Positions 33,921-42,645 are shown, counted from the stretch's first letter. The stretch is DNA of 64,000 nt from Acutalibacter muris (GCF_002201475.1 NZ_CP021422.1:3286001-3350000), one strand, 5' to 3'. The notes: generated by a model from the sequence alone, not told the origin. Numbers and translations are program-made.

Positions 33921-35153
33921 ATTAGTAACTTAGCACGAAATGCACGACAGAGTGACCTTTTGCAAGTGATTGAATCCCTGGACATTACTCCAACTATGTT
34001 CGACAATGCTACAGACAAATATCAGGCCATTGCCAAATTCTTGGCCAGCAAAGGCGTGGATGCGGACATATACCCACAGGGCTCATTTGCTCTCGGCACA
34101 GTTGTTCGCCCAGTAACACGCACACCAGATGCTGGCTATGACTTGGATTTGATTTGCCAGCTTCGAAAGGACCGTGAGGAACAATCGCCAGGTGAACTCC
34201 GGAGTGAGGTAGAAAGAATTCTCAAGGACAGTGAACTATACGGAGGAAAGCTCGAACTTTTCGATCAGTGTATCACAATTCATTACGCTGATGTTGGAAA
34301 GGTTAGTTTCAGCATCGATGTTGTGCCCGCAGCCAATGAAAGCGATATCAATAAACAACGTTTGGTTGAAAAAAGTCAGGTGCCTATGCTGATTCGCTCC
34401 TCCATTGCCATACCGATGTATCAGGAGAAAGTATACACCTGGGCCACTAACAACCCGAAGGGGTATAGGGAATGGTTTGAAGAAATCAACCGACCCTTTT
34501 TGGCCGTCGTCTCTGAAAAGCAACGTCGCGCTCTGTTTGAATCGAACGCTCGGGTTTATGCTTCCATTGAAGATATTCCTGACAGTCATCTGCGCTCAGC
34601 TGTTCAGCGTGTAATACAAATTCTAAAGGCTCATCGGAATGTGCATTTTAGCCATCTAAAAGATGGGGATGTACTAAAGCCCATCTCAGCTATTCTGAGC
34701 ACTATTGCTGCACAGGTGGCCCAGCCAATGAATCCTTGGACCTCCGTATTTGACTTGTTGAAGGCGGTTCTCGAAGATTTCCATACATATGGACATTATC
34801 GCAACCCCAATATGACCGAAAAAGTATTTACGGAAACTTATGTAGGAAAGAGTTTGATCGCTCGACGCAATCGAGAGTGGATTCTGGAGAATCCTGCCAA
34901 TCCTGAAGACAATCTGGTCGATAAGTGGAACGAGAATCCTGACGCAGCTCAGGCGTTTTTCAACTGGATTGATGTGGCCTACAAAGACTTAACAATGGCC
35001 TTTGACCTAAAGGATAATGAGTTCAGGGCCAAAATGGACAGTGCTTTTGGGGAAAGTACAGTTTCTAAGGTTTGGGGCAGTAAATATCGCCAGTCTGCTC
35101 CAAGAATTATCACTTCAAGCAATGCTATGCCAAAGCCATGGAGAATGCAATGA
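33921..35153 (+). CDS. CBASS CD-NTase (cyclic oligonucleotide synthase)
   Basis: The frame contains YPQGSFALGTVVRP (GS motif), AGYDLDLICQL and VSFSIDVVPA, whose three aspartates form the nucleotidyltransferase active site of CD-NTases. On infection these make cyclic oligonucleotides that trigger an effector. The usual starts are weak: TTG 33960 has no RBS. The frame is open further upstream, and ATT at 33921, nine bases after GAAAGGA, gives the N-terminus xSNLARNARQSDLLQ, so I propose this rare ATT start (410 residues). The E2 and S-4TM genes follow in the same operon. Confidence 0.85.
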   Translation: MSNLARNARQSDLLQVIESLDITPTMFDNATDKYQAIAKFLASKGVDADIYPQGSFALGTVVRPVTRTPDAGYDLDLICQLRKDREEQSPGELRSEVERILKDSELYGGKLELFDQCITIHYADVGKVSFSIDVVPAANESDINKQRLVEKSQVPMLIRSSIAIPMYQEKVYTWATNNPKGYREWFEEINRPFLAVVSEKQRRALFESNARVYASIEDIPDSHLRSAVQRVIQILKAHRNVHFSHLKDGDVLKPISAILSTIAAQVAQPMNPWTSVFDLLKAVLEDFHTYGHYRNPNMTEKVFTETYVGKSLIARRNREWILENPANPEDNLVDKWNENPDAAQAFFNWIDVAYKDLTMAFDLKDNEFRAKMDSAFGESTVSKVWGSKYRQSAPRIITSSNAMPKPWRMQ

Positions 35154-35809
35154 ATTTCACCAAGGAGAGCCTGGCTTTGCAATTAAATAAGGTGTTCGAA
35201 CGATATAAGGACTTAGCAGTAGCCAAAGACAGCCACAATCTAGTGCGACTGCATGGGAGTATTCCTGTGGATATTCTGGCCTGTGGGTTTCATCTTTGCC
35301 AATCCTATTTGATTGACATTTGCATTCCCCTTAACTCGGACAAGCTTCCCTATGTAATTGACACAGGCCGCAGTGTAGCCATATCTTACCGGCATATATA
35401 TGATGATGGAGTGCTGTGTTTGGATACTGACACCCGTATACGCATGAGGTTCCTGGATGGCTTTGATTTACTGCAATGGCTACAGGACTTTGTGGAGCCT
35501 TATTTCTTCTCATATGAGTACTATGTTAGGTACAGCAGCTTTCCATTCGGCGACCGGGAACATGGCTGCCAGGGTATACTTCAGACGTACCAAGAATTAT
35601 TTGATGCCTCCAGTATTGATGCGGCATATAAGCTGATGCGGTATTGCTGCCTTCATTCATACCGGGGCCACCATATTTGCCCTTGCGGAAGTGGGAAACG
35701 TTTGAGAAATTGTCATGGAAATGCACTTCGTAACTTTGTAGCGGATTCTCGGAAACTGGAGATCTTGAAGAAAGACCTATTATTAGTGGAAAGGGAGTTG
35801 ATAGGTTAG
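35150..35809 (+). CDS. CBASS E2-like protein with C-terminal SEC-C zinc motif
   Basis: ATG 35150 overlaps the CD-NTase stop as ATGA and has GGAGA upstream; 219 residues. The middle (GFHLCQSYLIDICIPLNSD, then YRHIYDDGVLCLDTDTRI) matches prokaryotic E2 domains, with the probable catalytic cysteine in DGVLCL. Near the C-terminus CPCGSGKRLRNCHG is a SEC-C-type zinc motif. CBASS E2-only systems (short type II) conjugate or prime the CD-NTase. No E1 or JAB gene is present. Confidence 0.8.
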   Translation: MNFTKESLALQLNKVFERYKDLAVAKDSHNLVRLHGSIPVDILACGFHLCQSYLIDICIPLNSDKLPYVIDTGRSVAISYRHIYDDGVLCLDTDTRIRMRFLDGFDLLQWLQDFVEPYFFSYEYYVRYSSFPFGDREHGCQGILQTYQELFDASSIDAAYKLMRYCCLHSYRGHHICPCGSGKRLRNCHGNALRNFVADSRKLEILKKDLLLVERELIG

Positions 35810-35810
35810 C

Positions 35811-36686
35811 ATGAATGCGAAAAGTATAATGGAACGTCAAAATGAAGATAAAATGCTCCGGTATCAGTTTTCAGCCCGGAGACATTTCAATCTGGCTGAG
35901 AAATGGAACTACGCCTGCTGGGCACTGCTTGCTGTATCATGGGCATCAATGTTTCTCCCAGACACAGAACCTTTGAACACTATACGGAACGTGGGAATTG
36001 TGGTCATTGATTTGATAGCTACTTTTTGTGCAGTTCGCACAGAGAAAAATGCACAGTTGGCTTCAGCTTTACGTGCACACTTTGATGCGTATGTTTTCGG
36101 TTTGGAGCAACTGTCAGATTTTGGAAACAAGTGGGAGTTGGATGAAATAACTTTGAAGGATAAGGAGCGGTTTCCCCAAGAATTTGATATTCAAACTAAG
36201 CATAATGGTTCAGACGTGCCTCCGGGAGTGAAAGATTGGTACGAAATAGATGAATCGAAAGAAGGAATAGCTGCTATTCTTGAGTGCCACGGACTCAATA
36301 CCAGGTGGGAGACCAGATTGGAGAAGTACCGAATTATTGCCTTTATAGTTATGTTAGTACTACTTATCTCCATTATGGTGGCTATGCTATGTATATCTGC
36401 GGTGGGGCCTCTGACTGTTCTTCTCAGCTCAGTTGGACTAATCATACATATTTGTAAGCGAATAAATATAAGTCTGCACCGCTATAGAGTCATGATACAA
36501 ATAAATACACTCAGAGATGCGGTAGAGGTTAGCAATACCCTTGATAGTGTTGTTTTGCTTCAAAAAAATATAAATGAATATCGAGCATTCCCTGTTTTAG
36601 GTATTGACTTGGTACATAAGCTAAGGGCTAAAACCTGGACAGAACGTGACAGGTCCATCCAGCAGGATAATTCAAGTTCCATGTAA
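35811..36686 (+). CDS. S-4TM pore-forming CBASS effector
   Basis: A 291-residue membrane protein. Two hydrophobic helices lie near residues 30-70 (WALLAVSWASMFLPD, VGIVVIDLIATFCAV), a long soluble insert follows, and a second pair lies near 180-225 (IIAFIVMLVLLISIMVAML, VLLSSVGLIIHI). This four-segment layout fits the S-4TM family of putative pore-forming effectors. On binding the cyclic nucleotide it would damage the inner membrane and stop the infected cell. It is the last gene of the operon and is followed by a strong terminator. Confidence 0.8.
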   Translation: MNAKSIMERQNEDKMLRYQFSARRHFNLAEKWNYACWALLAVSWASMFLPDTEPLNTIRNVGIVVIDLIATFCAVRTEKNAQLASALRAHFDAYVFGLEQLSDFGNKWELDEITLKDKERFPQEFDIQTKHNGSDVPPGVKDWYEIDESKEGIAAILECHGLNTRWETRLEKYRIIAFIVMLVLLISIMVAMLCISAVGPLTVLLSSVGLIIHICKRINISLHRYRVMIQINTLRDAVEVSNTLDSVVLLQKNINEYRAFPVLGIDLVHKLRAKTWTERDRSIQQDNSSSM

Positions 36687-36695
36687 TTTGATATA

Positions 36696-36726
36696 GGGCG
36701 AGAAGAAATTTTCTTCTCGCCCTTTT
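36696..36726 (+). terminator. Terminator of the CBASS operon
   Basis: GGGCGAGAAGAAA and TTTCTTCTCGCCC form a perfect stem followed by TTTT, directly after the effector gene. Confidence 0.9.
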
Positions 36727-36737
36727 CTATAATAGCT

Positions 36738-37319
36738 TTATTGATCTTTTTGCGACTTGACCACAAGAATATGCCCATCCACCAGAAAAATCCTCTCACC
36801 ACTGCGTCCCACCTTGGGCATCACTCCGCAAAGTTCTCGTAGCTCATTCCATCTGTCAACTTCCAGCTGCTTTGCCATGTAATGCCAACTGGGAACACCG
36901 TCCTGCCTCCGCCGGTCGAAATCTTCCTCGCTTGATGGGGCTAAGCGCTTATACTCTGCGATGAACATCTCTTTCAAATCTTCCGGCGTCAGCCCCTTAT
37001 AGCGGCCTGACAGACTTCCTTTGGCTCCGGGGTAGTTCTTCTCCAGCCACTTCCCCGCCGTCATCCCATACTGTCTGGCCACGACAGGGTGGGGAGGAAG
37101 GTACTCCACCGTATCCAGTTCCTTTACCTTGGGTGGACGGCCATGTTCCTCCATGAATCGCTCAACAGCCTCCCGGATAGCCTCATCCGTCCAAATCTTC
37201 CCCGGCATCCCATTTTTCATTTCCTTCAAAATAAGTATCGCTTTGCAGAGGTCAGTGGGTAAACCGGGCTGTTTGTCTAAGTAGCCGAGCACCGCTGAAA
37301 TGGCCTGTTTCCTGGTCAT
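36738..37319 (-). CDS. HEAR protein, copy 3, directly after the sigG fragment
   Basis: From MTRKQAISAVLGYLDKQPG (ATG 37319) 193 residues with the two HEAR repeats of copies 1 and 2; the middle is identical to copy 2. The RBS GGAGG lies in sequence that also extends the broken sigG frame, and the gene start overlaps the sigG-fragment stop. An inverted repeat TTCCCTT/AAGGGAA sits at the junction. Repeat proteins of this type accompany homing endonucleases, but no nuclease motif is visible, so how the unit moves is unknown. Confidence 0.7.
   Translation of the reverse strand: MTRKQAISAVLGYLDKQPGLPTDLCKAILILKEMKNGMPGKIWTDEAIREAVERFMEEHGRPPKVKELDTVEYLPPHPVVARQYGMTAGKWLEKNYPGAKGSLSGRYKGLTPEDLKEMFIAEYKRLAPSSEEDFDRRRQDGVPSWHYMAKQLEVDRWNELRELCGVMPKVGRSGERIFLVDGHILVVKSQKDQ
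36771..37215 (-). repeat. Direct repeat, 445 identical bases (right copy)
   Basis: Identical by eye to 30446-30890. Divergence begins abruptly on both sides (different C-terminal codons on the left, TTTTCATTTCCTTCAA versus TTCGCATTTCCTTAAG on the right). Confidence 0.85.
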
Positions 37320-37642
37320 TTTGCGCCTCCTTCCCTTTTTCCCCAAGGGAACGTCATCGGCACCCCATAAGTGGAAAACTGCACGCCCTGGCTCACGTCA
37401 AAGTGGTCGATGGCCTTCATCAGCCCGATGCACCCTACCTGGAACAGGTCGTCCGGGTTCTCGCCCCGGTTTCCAAAGCGCTGTATGACGCTGAGGACTA
37501 AGCGCAGGTTCCCCTGTATCAGCTTCTCCCGGGCCCCCTTGTCCCCGTCGTGGGCGCGTATTAAAAGCTCCCGGGTCTCGCTGCTTTTTAGCACCTTCAG
37601 CTTTGAGGTGTTTACACCGCATATCTCTACTTTCCCCTGCAT
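37316..37642 (-). pseudogene. sigG: 5' part of sporulation sigma factor sigG, cut at the FSTYGVPM codons
   Basis: From ATG 37642 the frame reads KVEICGVNTSKLKVL, then IQGNLRLVLSVIQRFGNRGE, DDLFQVGCIGLMKAIDHFDV and FSTYGVPM, an unmistakable SigG N-terminus covering regions 1.2 to 2.4. After GVPM the expected IIGEIRRYLRDN is replaced by TFPWGKREGGAK and a stop. Regions 3 and 4 are absent from the window. The usual spoIIG neighbours (sigE) are absent too; ParB-type sequence lies upstream, so this is a displaced copy or fragment, not the native locus. A truncated product could still bind core RNA polymerase. Confidence 0.85.
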
Positions 37643-37644
37643 AA

Positions 37645-37703
37645 AACTTACCTCCTTTTAGGAGGTAAGTTTACTACCTCCTGTAATTCGTGCAGGAGGT
37701 AGT
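37645..37703 (-). promoter_or_regulatory. Two hairpins sequestering the sigG ribosome-binding site
   Basis: Proximal stem: AACTTACCTCC and GGAGGTAAGTT (37645-37671), a perfect 11-base stem with a five-base loop that buries the AGGAGG used by ATG 37642. Distal stem: ACTACCTCCTG and CAGGAGGTAGT (37673-37703), another perfect stem holding a second SD-like sequence. An SD-occluding stem is known for B. subtilis sigG, and this is a plausible counterpart. Confidence 0.8.
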
Positions 37704-37777
37704 CTTTGCATTTTGAGGGCGATTTAATCTTTCCTTAACGGTACACATACTCATTCCTTCCTCTCAATTTGTCGTGT

Positions 37778-38053
37778 TTACGGGTGGCGTTTCTTTTTGG
37801 GCTTGAAGTCCAGGATATGCCCCTCAATGACGCGGGCATACCGTTTGATTTTGATGTCCCGGCGCTTCTGGCTGGCGAGAACGGCCTGGTAGCCGTCCTC
37901 GTCCAGAAACAGGCGCGTTTCATCGCTGGGTGTGCCGTAGGCAGTGCGGGGCCGCAGGACGGAAAACTCCACCATCCAGCGGGTCTTATCCTGAAACCGT
38001 TCCACAGCCAGTATGTTGTGGCCCTTTAACTCTCTGGCAACGTGATCTCTCAT
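37778..38053 (-). CDS. Small uncharacterised protein after parB
   Basis: From ATG 38053 (MRDHVARELKGHNILAVERF) behind AAAGGAGCGCTT, 91 residues, basic C-terminus (KPKKKRHP). The start lies 12 bases after the stop of the ParB remnant, which suggests a former parB operon. It has no motif that I recognise. Confidence 0.6.
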   Translation of the reverse strand: MRDHVARELKGHNILAVERFQDKTRWMVEFSVLRPRTAYGTPSDETRLFLDEDGYQAVLASQKRRDIKIKRYARVIEGHILDFKPKKKRHP

Positions 38054-38064
38054 AAGCGCTCCTT

Positions 38065-38310
38065 TCAGCGTTCCTGATCTCTCTGACGCTTTTTCTGCCA
38101 CTGTTCCAGCAGTTTGATGATGGTTTCCTGCATCCGGGCTGGGGTGTAGCTATTGGGAAAATACTTCCGCAGGGTGTCGGAGGTAAACGTCACCTTGTCC
38201 AGATCGCTTTTCTTTTCCTCGCCCATAATCGCCCGCATTACATCTATGGATAAACGCCCCTCCTGACTGAATTTTTTGAGCCGCTGGGCCTGGGAAAGAG
38301 AAGGGGTATG
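38065..38310 (-). pseudogene. C-terminal remnant of a ParB-family partition protein
   Basis: The minus-strand frame reads TPSLSQAQRLKKFSQEGRLS, then RKYFPNSYTPARMQETIIKL and a stop. This is the tail of plasmid/ICE ParB proteins that follows the helix-turn-helix. The N-terminal ParB nuclease/CTPase domain is gone: near 38310 the sequence switches to the KAP remnant on the opposite strand. Confidence 0.7.
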
Positions 38311-39490
38311 CGGTTCAATAAGTAGTTACTCACACAAATATCGCACTGATGAAGATAATGTAAAGAAAGCTGTTAGTGAAATTTTGTCAGAGGGAGTTGC
38401 TGCGAACGAGGAAGCAGCAAAAAATATTCTCGGGATTTTGTTCCCCAAAACGGGCAAGCTTGGTGGCCGATATTATGATCACAGGAAATTTTTAATCAAT
38501 TGTAATATTGCTGTTCCGGAATGCTTTGATCGCTATTTTTCCCTCTTTCTTGAAGATGATGCAATTCCAACCACGACCATGAAGAAACTCATATATGATG
38601 CAAAAGAAAGCGAACTTGTAGCAGACATTACCCGGTTGTATCAGAACGGAAAAATCATCAGACTGCTTGAAGAAATTGAGGCATATGCCAATAAAGGTGA
38701 TTCAAAAAACGTTCCTTCTGAAAGAGCTACAATTTTAATACGATGCCTTTGCCGGATGTGGAGCTCTTTTGAGGCTGAAGAAAAAGATTTTTTTACCATT
38801 CCGTTTGCATGGAGATTACTGTTTTGTGTAGACACTTTACTGGAAGTAGTTGATATGGTGGAACGTTTTCCGCTCTTACAAAGTATATTTGAAGATAAAA
38901 TGGTCGATCCACCAACATTAGCATTACTTTTGCAGGATTTTGAAACACAGCATGGGCGCTGTACTGATAAGGGACCAAATGAAAATAAACAGGCTATTTC
39001 TTTGGATGAGCTTTTAGCGCTTGAGCCTTTGTTTAAGTCGCGATGCATTGATGCAATAAATTCAGGTGCTGCTCTGTTGCAATATGGAGGACTAAACTTT
39101 TTGTGGATGCTGAGTCAACTTGACGAAGAACTTGTCAAACACATCAAAGAGACACTTGTTACAGATAATATATCACTTGCAAAAGTTATCAGTTACTGTA
39201 CTTCGCGTGGGAAAACAGCGGTCAGGCTCGTTGTAGAAACACGTCACGTAAATAAGGAAACTCTCAGTGAATTTATTGATGTGGAGGAAGCCTATTCGCG
39301 TATAGATGTGTTTGTAACAACTCGTGAATTTCTGCTACTTCCAAAAGAAACCCAGAAGGATGTCATTGCTTTCCTTATTGCAATGGCAAGTAATAAAAAA
39401 GGTAGTCCGACAGAAGGTCTTGTTGCAGAAGAAATAATCCAAGAGGAGCTTCAAAAGAGAGTTAATGCAATCCAGCGTATGGAGGTTTAA
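38311..39490 (+). pseudogene. C-terminal part of a KAP-type P-loop NTPase
   Basis: About 390 codons are open to 39490. The segment NILGILFPKTG..KFLINCNIAVPECFDRYFSLFLED resembles the region after the NTPase core of KAP proteins (the P..FDRYF pattern). No Walker A or B is present, and the frame begins abruptly where the ParB remnant ends. So this is a 5'-truncated defence-type ATPase rather than a complete gene. An alternative is an intact protein of unknown type starting near 38276, which I consider less likely. Confidence 0.5.
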
Positions 39491-39536
39491 TGTTATTTCC
39501 ATTTGTGCTCTTTTCATAAAAGTATAGACAGCAATT

Positions 39537-40630
39537 CTACGCATGTAAAGACATGTTTAGAATTGCTGTTTTATAATTACTTTGTGTCTTGGGCTTGACA
39601 TTTGGGTATCGAAGGTCGTGATAGCGAATTTTGCGCAGCCCATATTTCTTGATGATGTCGCTGAAATGCTGTGTCACATACGACGGCCTAATCAGCCTGC
39701 CGAGCTGGTCGACGCAAACAAAATCCATATACCTTAAATCATAGCTTTTCCCGAACATTTTGCGATAAATCTCTTGCTTTTCCCTCTCCGTCTCCAGCAT
39801 TTCACGCACCGGAGCCGGTAATGGCAGCGTCCTCCGGCTGGATTTGTTTTTCATTTCCTCAACCGGCTCCACAATCTTTTCACCGTTACGCTCGTACTCA
39901 ACGATTTTTGTGTCCAACAGCACTGTGTTCTGATCCCAATCTATTCTCGACCAGCGTACGCCGAGAGCCTCACTTCGGCGCAACCCAAGCCCGCCTGCCA
40001 GCAGAATAGCAGGATAGATTGGGTCGGAGCGGGTCAACTCCAACAGTGCTTTCAGCTCGTCCTCGGAGTAATTCTCGCCATGGAACTTATTTTTTTGGGT
40101 CTGTCCACCCGGTCAAAGGGGTTGGCATTAATCAAACCATCTTTGAACGCTTGGCTGAATGCTCGCCGCATGATAGCATGGTAATGGATAACCGTGTTGG
40201 CAGTCACGCCGTCAGCGAAGAGGGAATCGTAAAAATCCTCGATATCTTTCGGCTGCAAAGTATCAACCGTAAGCTTTGCCTTAGGCTCAAAGTATCGCCG
40301 GATTTTTCCATAAATCATGCCGTGATAACTCTCATAGGTGTTGATCTGAATACTCGATTTCGCCCTGTTCAAATAGGCGCAGAGGTAATCAAAAACCGAG
40401 AGACCAGCTGCCGGGTTTCCCCTGCGCACCAATCTCTCGGCGTACTCGATTTCAAATTTGCTTACGACCTCCCGATAAGCTTTTTGCACCTTTGATTTCC
40501 CTGTCCCCTCTGGTAGGCCAAGCGCCCGCCAGACCGGCTTTGTTTTGCCGTCCTCCTTGACTTGAATCACAGCGTAGAGACGCCCTTTCTTTGATTGTAC
40601 GCTGGCCGCAAATAAATTTTTATCTGTCAT
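39537..40630 (-). pseudogene. Tyrosine integrase, frameshifted and truncated
   Basis: ATG 40630 (MTDKNLFAASVQSKKGRLYA) behind GGAAAGGAGAGG opens a phage/Tn916-type integrase with an arm-binding domain and core-binding domain. In an A run at about 40095 one base is missing, so the frame breaks after VDRPKK and resumes as HGENYSEDEL and LAGGLGLRRSEALGVRW (Arg I). After KIRYHDLR the normal tail with the His/Tyr active site is lost and unrelated sequence follows. It is coupled to the excisionase gene and can no longer recombine DNA. Confidence 0.85.
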
Positions 40631-40950
40631 GCTGACCTCTCCTTTCCGCCGGTTCCGCTGGCACCACACACACTACCACAAGACTTGCCGGAAGTCCATA
40701 CTGCACCCGCAGAGTTTTCAGAACAGACACATTTTGGGTTCGGACTTTCCTTATCCTTATTTCGCAGATAAGCGATGAGAACGCTTTTGGAAATGCGGTT
40801 CTCTCGCCCAATTTTCACTGCCGGAATTTCACCTTGCCTAATCAATTTGTAGACGGTCTTGGTGCATACGCGCAAAATTTCAGCTACCTCAGAGGCAGTC
40901 AGCGCCTCCGGGTAGCTGGACAGAGCTTTTTTGTACTCCATTTTTGTCAT
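40627..40950 (-). CDS. xis: Excisionase-family helix-turn-helix protein
   Basis: From ATG 40950 behind GGAGG, 107 residues. LTASEVAEILRVCTKTVYKL and IPAVKIGRENRISKSVLIAY form the MerR-like excisionase fold (residues 15-65). The tail is low-complexity Ser/Gly/Cys. The stop overlaps the integrase start as ATGA. With the integrase broken it has no working partner here. Confidence 0.85.
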   Translation of the reverse strand: MTKMEYKKALSSYPEALTASEVAEILRVCTKTVYKLIRQGEIPAVKIGRENRISKSVLIAYLRNKDKESPNPKCVCSENSAGAVWTSGKSCGSVCGASGTGGKERSA

Positions 40951-40966
40951 TCGCAAACCTCCATAC

Positions 40967-41140
40967 TCATTTGAATTTGTGGTCAAATTCATCATCATTT
41001 TCTTCTGAAATTTCAGAAATAGCACCCACCGCAAGGCCAAGTAAAGCACCCAACGCCTCGCCGTTTTCTTGAGCCTCGATGCGTTTTCTGCGCTCCTCTG
41101 GGTCTTCATCATCCTCGCTTAGTGCAGCCAGTGCATACAC
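40967..41140 (-). CDS. Possible small acidic protein overlapping the membrane-protein gene
   Basis: A 57-residue frame from GTG 41140 reads LSEDDEDPEERRKRIEAQEN and ENGEALGALLGLAVGAISEI. Its composition is protein-like and it starts 21 bases before the end of the upstream gene, but no RBS is clear. Such small genes occur beside mob genes in conjugative elements. Confidence 0.4.
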   Translation of the reverse strand: MYALAALSEDDEDPEERRKRIEAQENGEALGALLGLAVGAISEISEENDDEFDHKFK

Positions 41141-41583
41141 AGCAGAGCGGACAGCGCTGCCCCCAGCACCGAGGACAGTATCGACACCATGACGATGAGC
41201 GTCCAGGTTTTCCAACTCCGTCGCTTCGCTGCCTTGGCGATAGCCGTTTCCAACTGCGTACCCTTTGCCAAGGAATCGTTCAAACTCCTTTCGAGACTCT
41301 TCCCAGCCTGTCGCGCGAGGCTGTCCATATTCATTGAGGAATCCTTTATCTGTTTCACCAACGACTGGAAAATCATCTGCTCCTCGGCAATCTGTTGTTT
41401 CACCAGCGAGTACAACTTCGGCTGGAAGTTTACCGAACTCTCCAGAAGATCCACCATCGTATCCCAATCTTTCTCCTGGATCGGCACCATCACCGGCAAG
41501 CTCGACTCCTTCATACTGCGGATACCGCTTGCGTTTCTTGCGACTAACTCGTCCATAGTGGGCCTCTCTGTACTGTAACTCAT
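41119..41583 (-). CDS. Mobilisation-region membrane protein
   Basis: The 154-residue protein is helical and coiled-coil-like (residues 30-110) and ends with a single transmembrane segment (WTLIVMVSILSSVLGAALSA, about 127-147) and CMHWLH. Placed after the relaxase remnant, it resembles small membrane proteins found next to relaxases. It is intact while its neighbours are broken. Confidence 0.65.
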   Translation of the reverse strand: MSYSTERPTMDELVARNASGIRSMKESSLPVMVPIQEKDWDTMVDLLESSVNFQPKLYSLVKQQIAEEQMIFQSLVKQIKDSSMNMDSLARQAGKSLERSLNDSLAKGTQLETAIAKAAKRRSWKTWTLIVMVSILSSVLGAALSALLCMHWLH

Positions 41584-41625
41584 ACTCTAAATTCTCCTCG
41601 TATAATAAGTTTATAAGTTAATAAA

Positions 41626-42382
41626 TCAGGTACCAGCAGGCCGTAAGATACCCGTGGTACAATAGCTGTAGGACAGCAGGATAAGTTCTATTTTCTCCGG
41701 TAGAACCGCAAGGTTGCTACAAACAAAGTCCGTTCCCCTGAGCCGGAAGTAAGCTGCAAACTTTAAATATTTATTGTCGTGCAATTTGAGGTCCCGGCAC
41801 TTCATCTTGTTGGGACAGGTGAACGTAATGTATTTGCGCTCATCTGTCCACCGCACTTGGTAACCGCACCGCTCCATCTCAAAGATGAAGTCCTGCTTGC
41901 TGCCGCTGCGGTTCATGGCGGCGCAGATGTCAGCCATCAGTTTGAACTTCCAGCTCTCGCCTTTCAGAGCAGCACGGTACTCCCTCGTGGACATTTTCGT
42001 ACCAGATTTCTCATAGGGCGGTAGCACCGACAGCCCATGTGCCGCGCAGATTTCGTCATTGATAGCCCGCAACTCAATCAGAGTATTCGGGTTTTGCCGC
42101 AGCTTTTTACCGTTCTGAAAGCCAACGGAGTTGATAACGAAGTGTGAGTGCAGATGGTCGGCGTCGCAATGCGTTGCCACCAGAATCTCATGACCAGGCC
42201 AAGCGCGCTCCGCAAACTCTCTGGCAACGGCGTGAACCTCCTGTGGAGTGATGTTCTCGTCCGGCGAGAACGACTGAACATAGTGATAAAAATTGATGCC
42301 GCTCGTCTTGCGGTACGCCTGTTTCGTCGTCAGAAATTCTGTAAAAGAGTTTTCACCATCGCAAAAAATGCCGCTGACCTTG
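41626..42382 (-). pseudogene. Relaxase remnant (MOBP-type), truncated at both ends
   Basis: The frame reads KVSGIFCDGENSFTEFLTTK, then INFYHYVQSFSPDENITPQE and LVATHCDADHLHSHFVINSV, which contains the three-histidine metal motif of relaxases. The N-terminus with the catalytic tyrosine is missing: the sequence runs directly into the mobC remnant. The C-terminus also changes to unrelated codons after KYLK. Nicking activity is therefore very unlikely. Confidence 0.8.
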
Positions 42383-42645
42383 AATCACTTCCATGAAGTC
42401 AGCCGAGCGAAACGCTCCTGCGTTGATTTTCATGGTAATCTGGTTGATGTTGTTGCCGATTTTTTCAGCTCGATCAGCAGAGGTTTGATGTCCTCGGCAA
42501 CATGAATTTCTGTGCGTAACGTGGTTGTAACGAGAAAATCTGTAATACTGAGTTGAGCCTTCTTTGCTTTTTTCTGAATTATCTCCTTCTCCTTTTTAGT
42601 CAGGCGAATGGTCAGAGTTTCCGCTCGTTTTCTGTTGTCCTGCAT
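42353..42645 (-). pseudogene. mobC: MobC-family protein, frameshifted and fused to the relaxase remnant
   Basis: ATG 42645 behind GAAAGGAG opens a ribbon-helix-helix protein (ETLTIRLTKKEKEIIQKKAK). At an A run near 42469 one A is missing, and the frame resumes as IGNNINQITMKINAGAFRSA, the usual MobC tail. It ends inside the relaxase remnant, so a deletion has joined mobC to internal relaxase codons. Confidence 0.75.

Noticed and set aside
37316..37642. Native chromosomal sigG locus
   Set aside because: sigE is not upstream; a ParB-type remnant and a small unknown gene are.
38276..39490. Complete new gene starting at 38276
   Set aside because: The first dozen codons are antisense to the ParB remnant, and the KAP-like part begins without its NTPase motifs, so a truncated gene is more likely.
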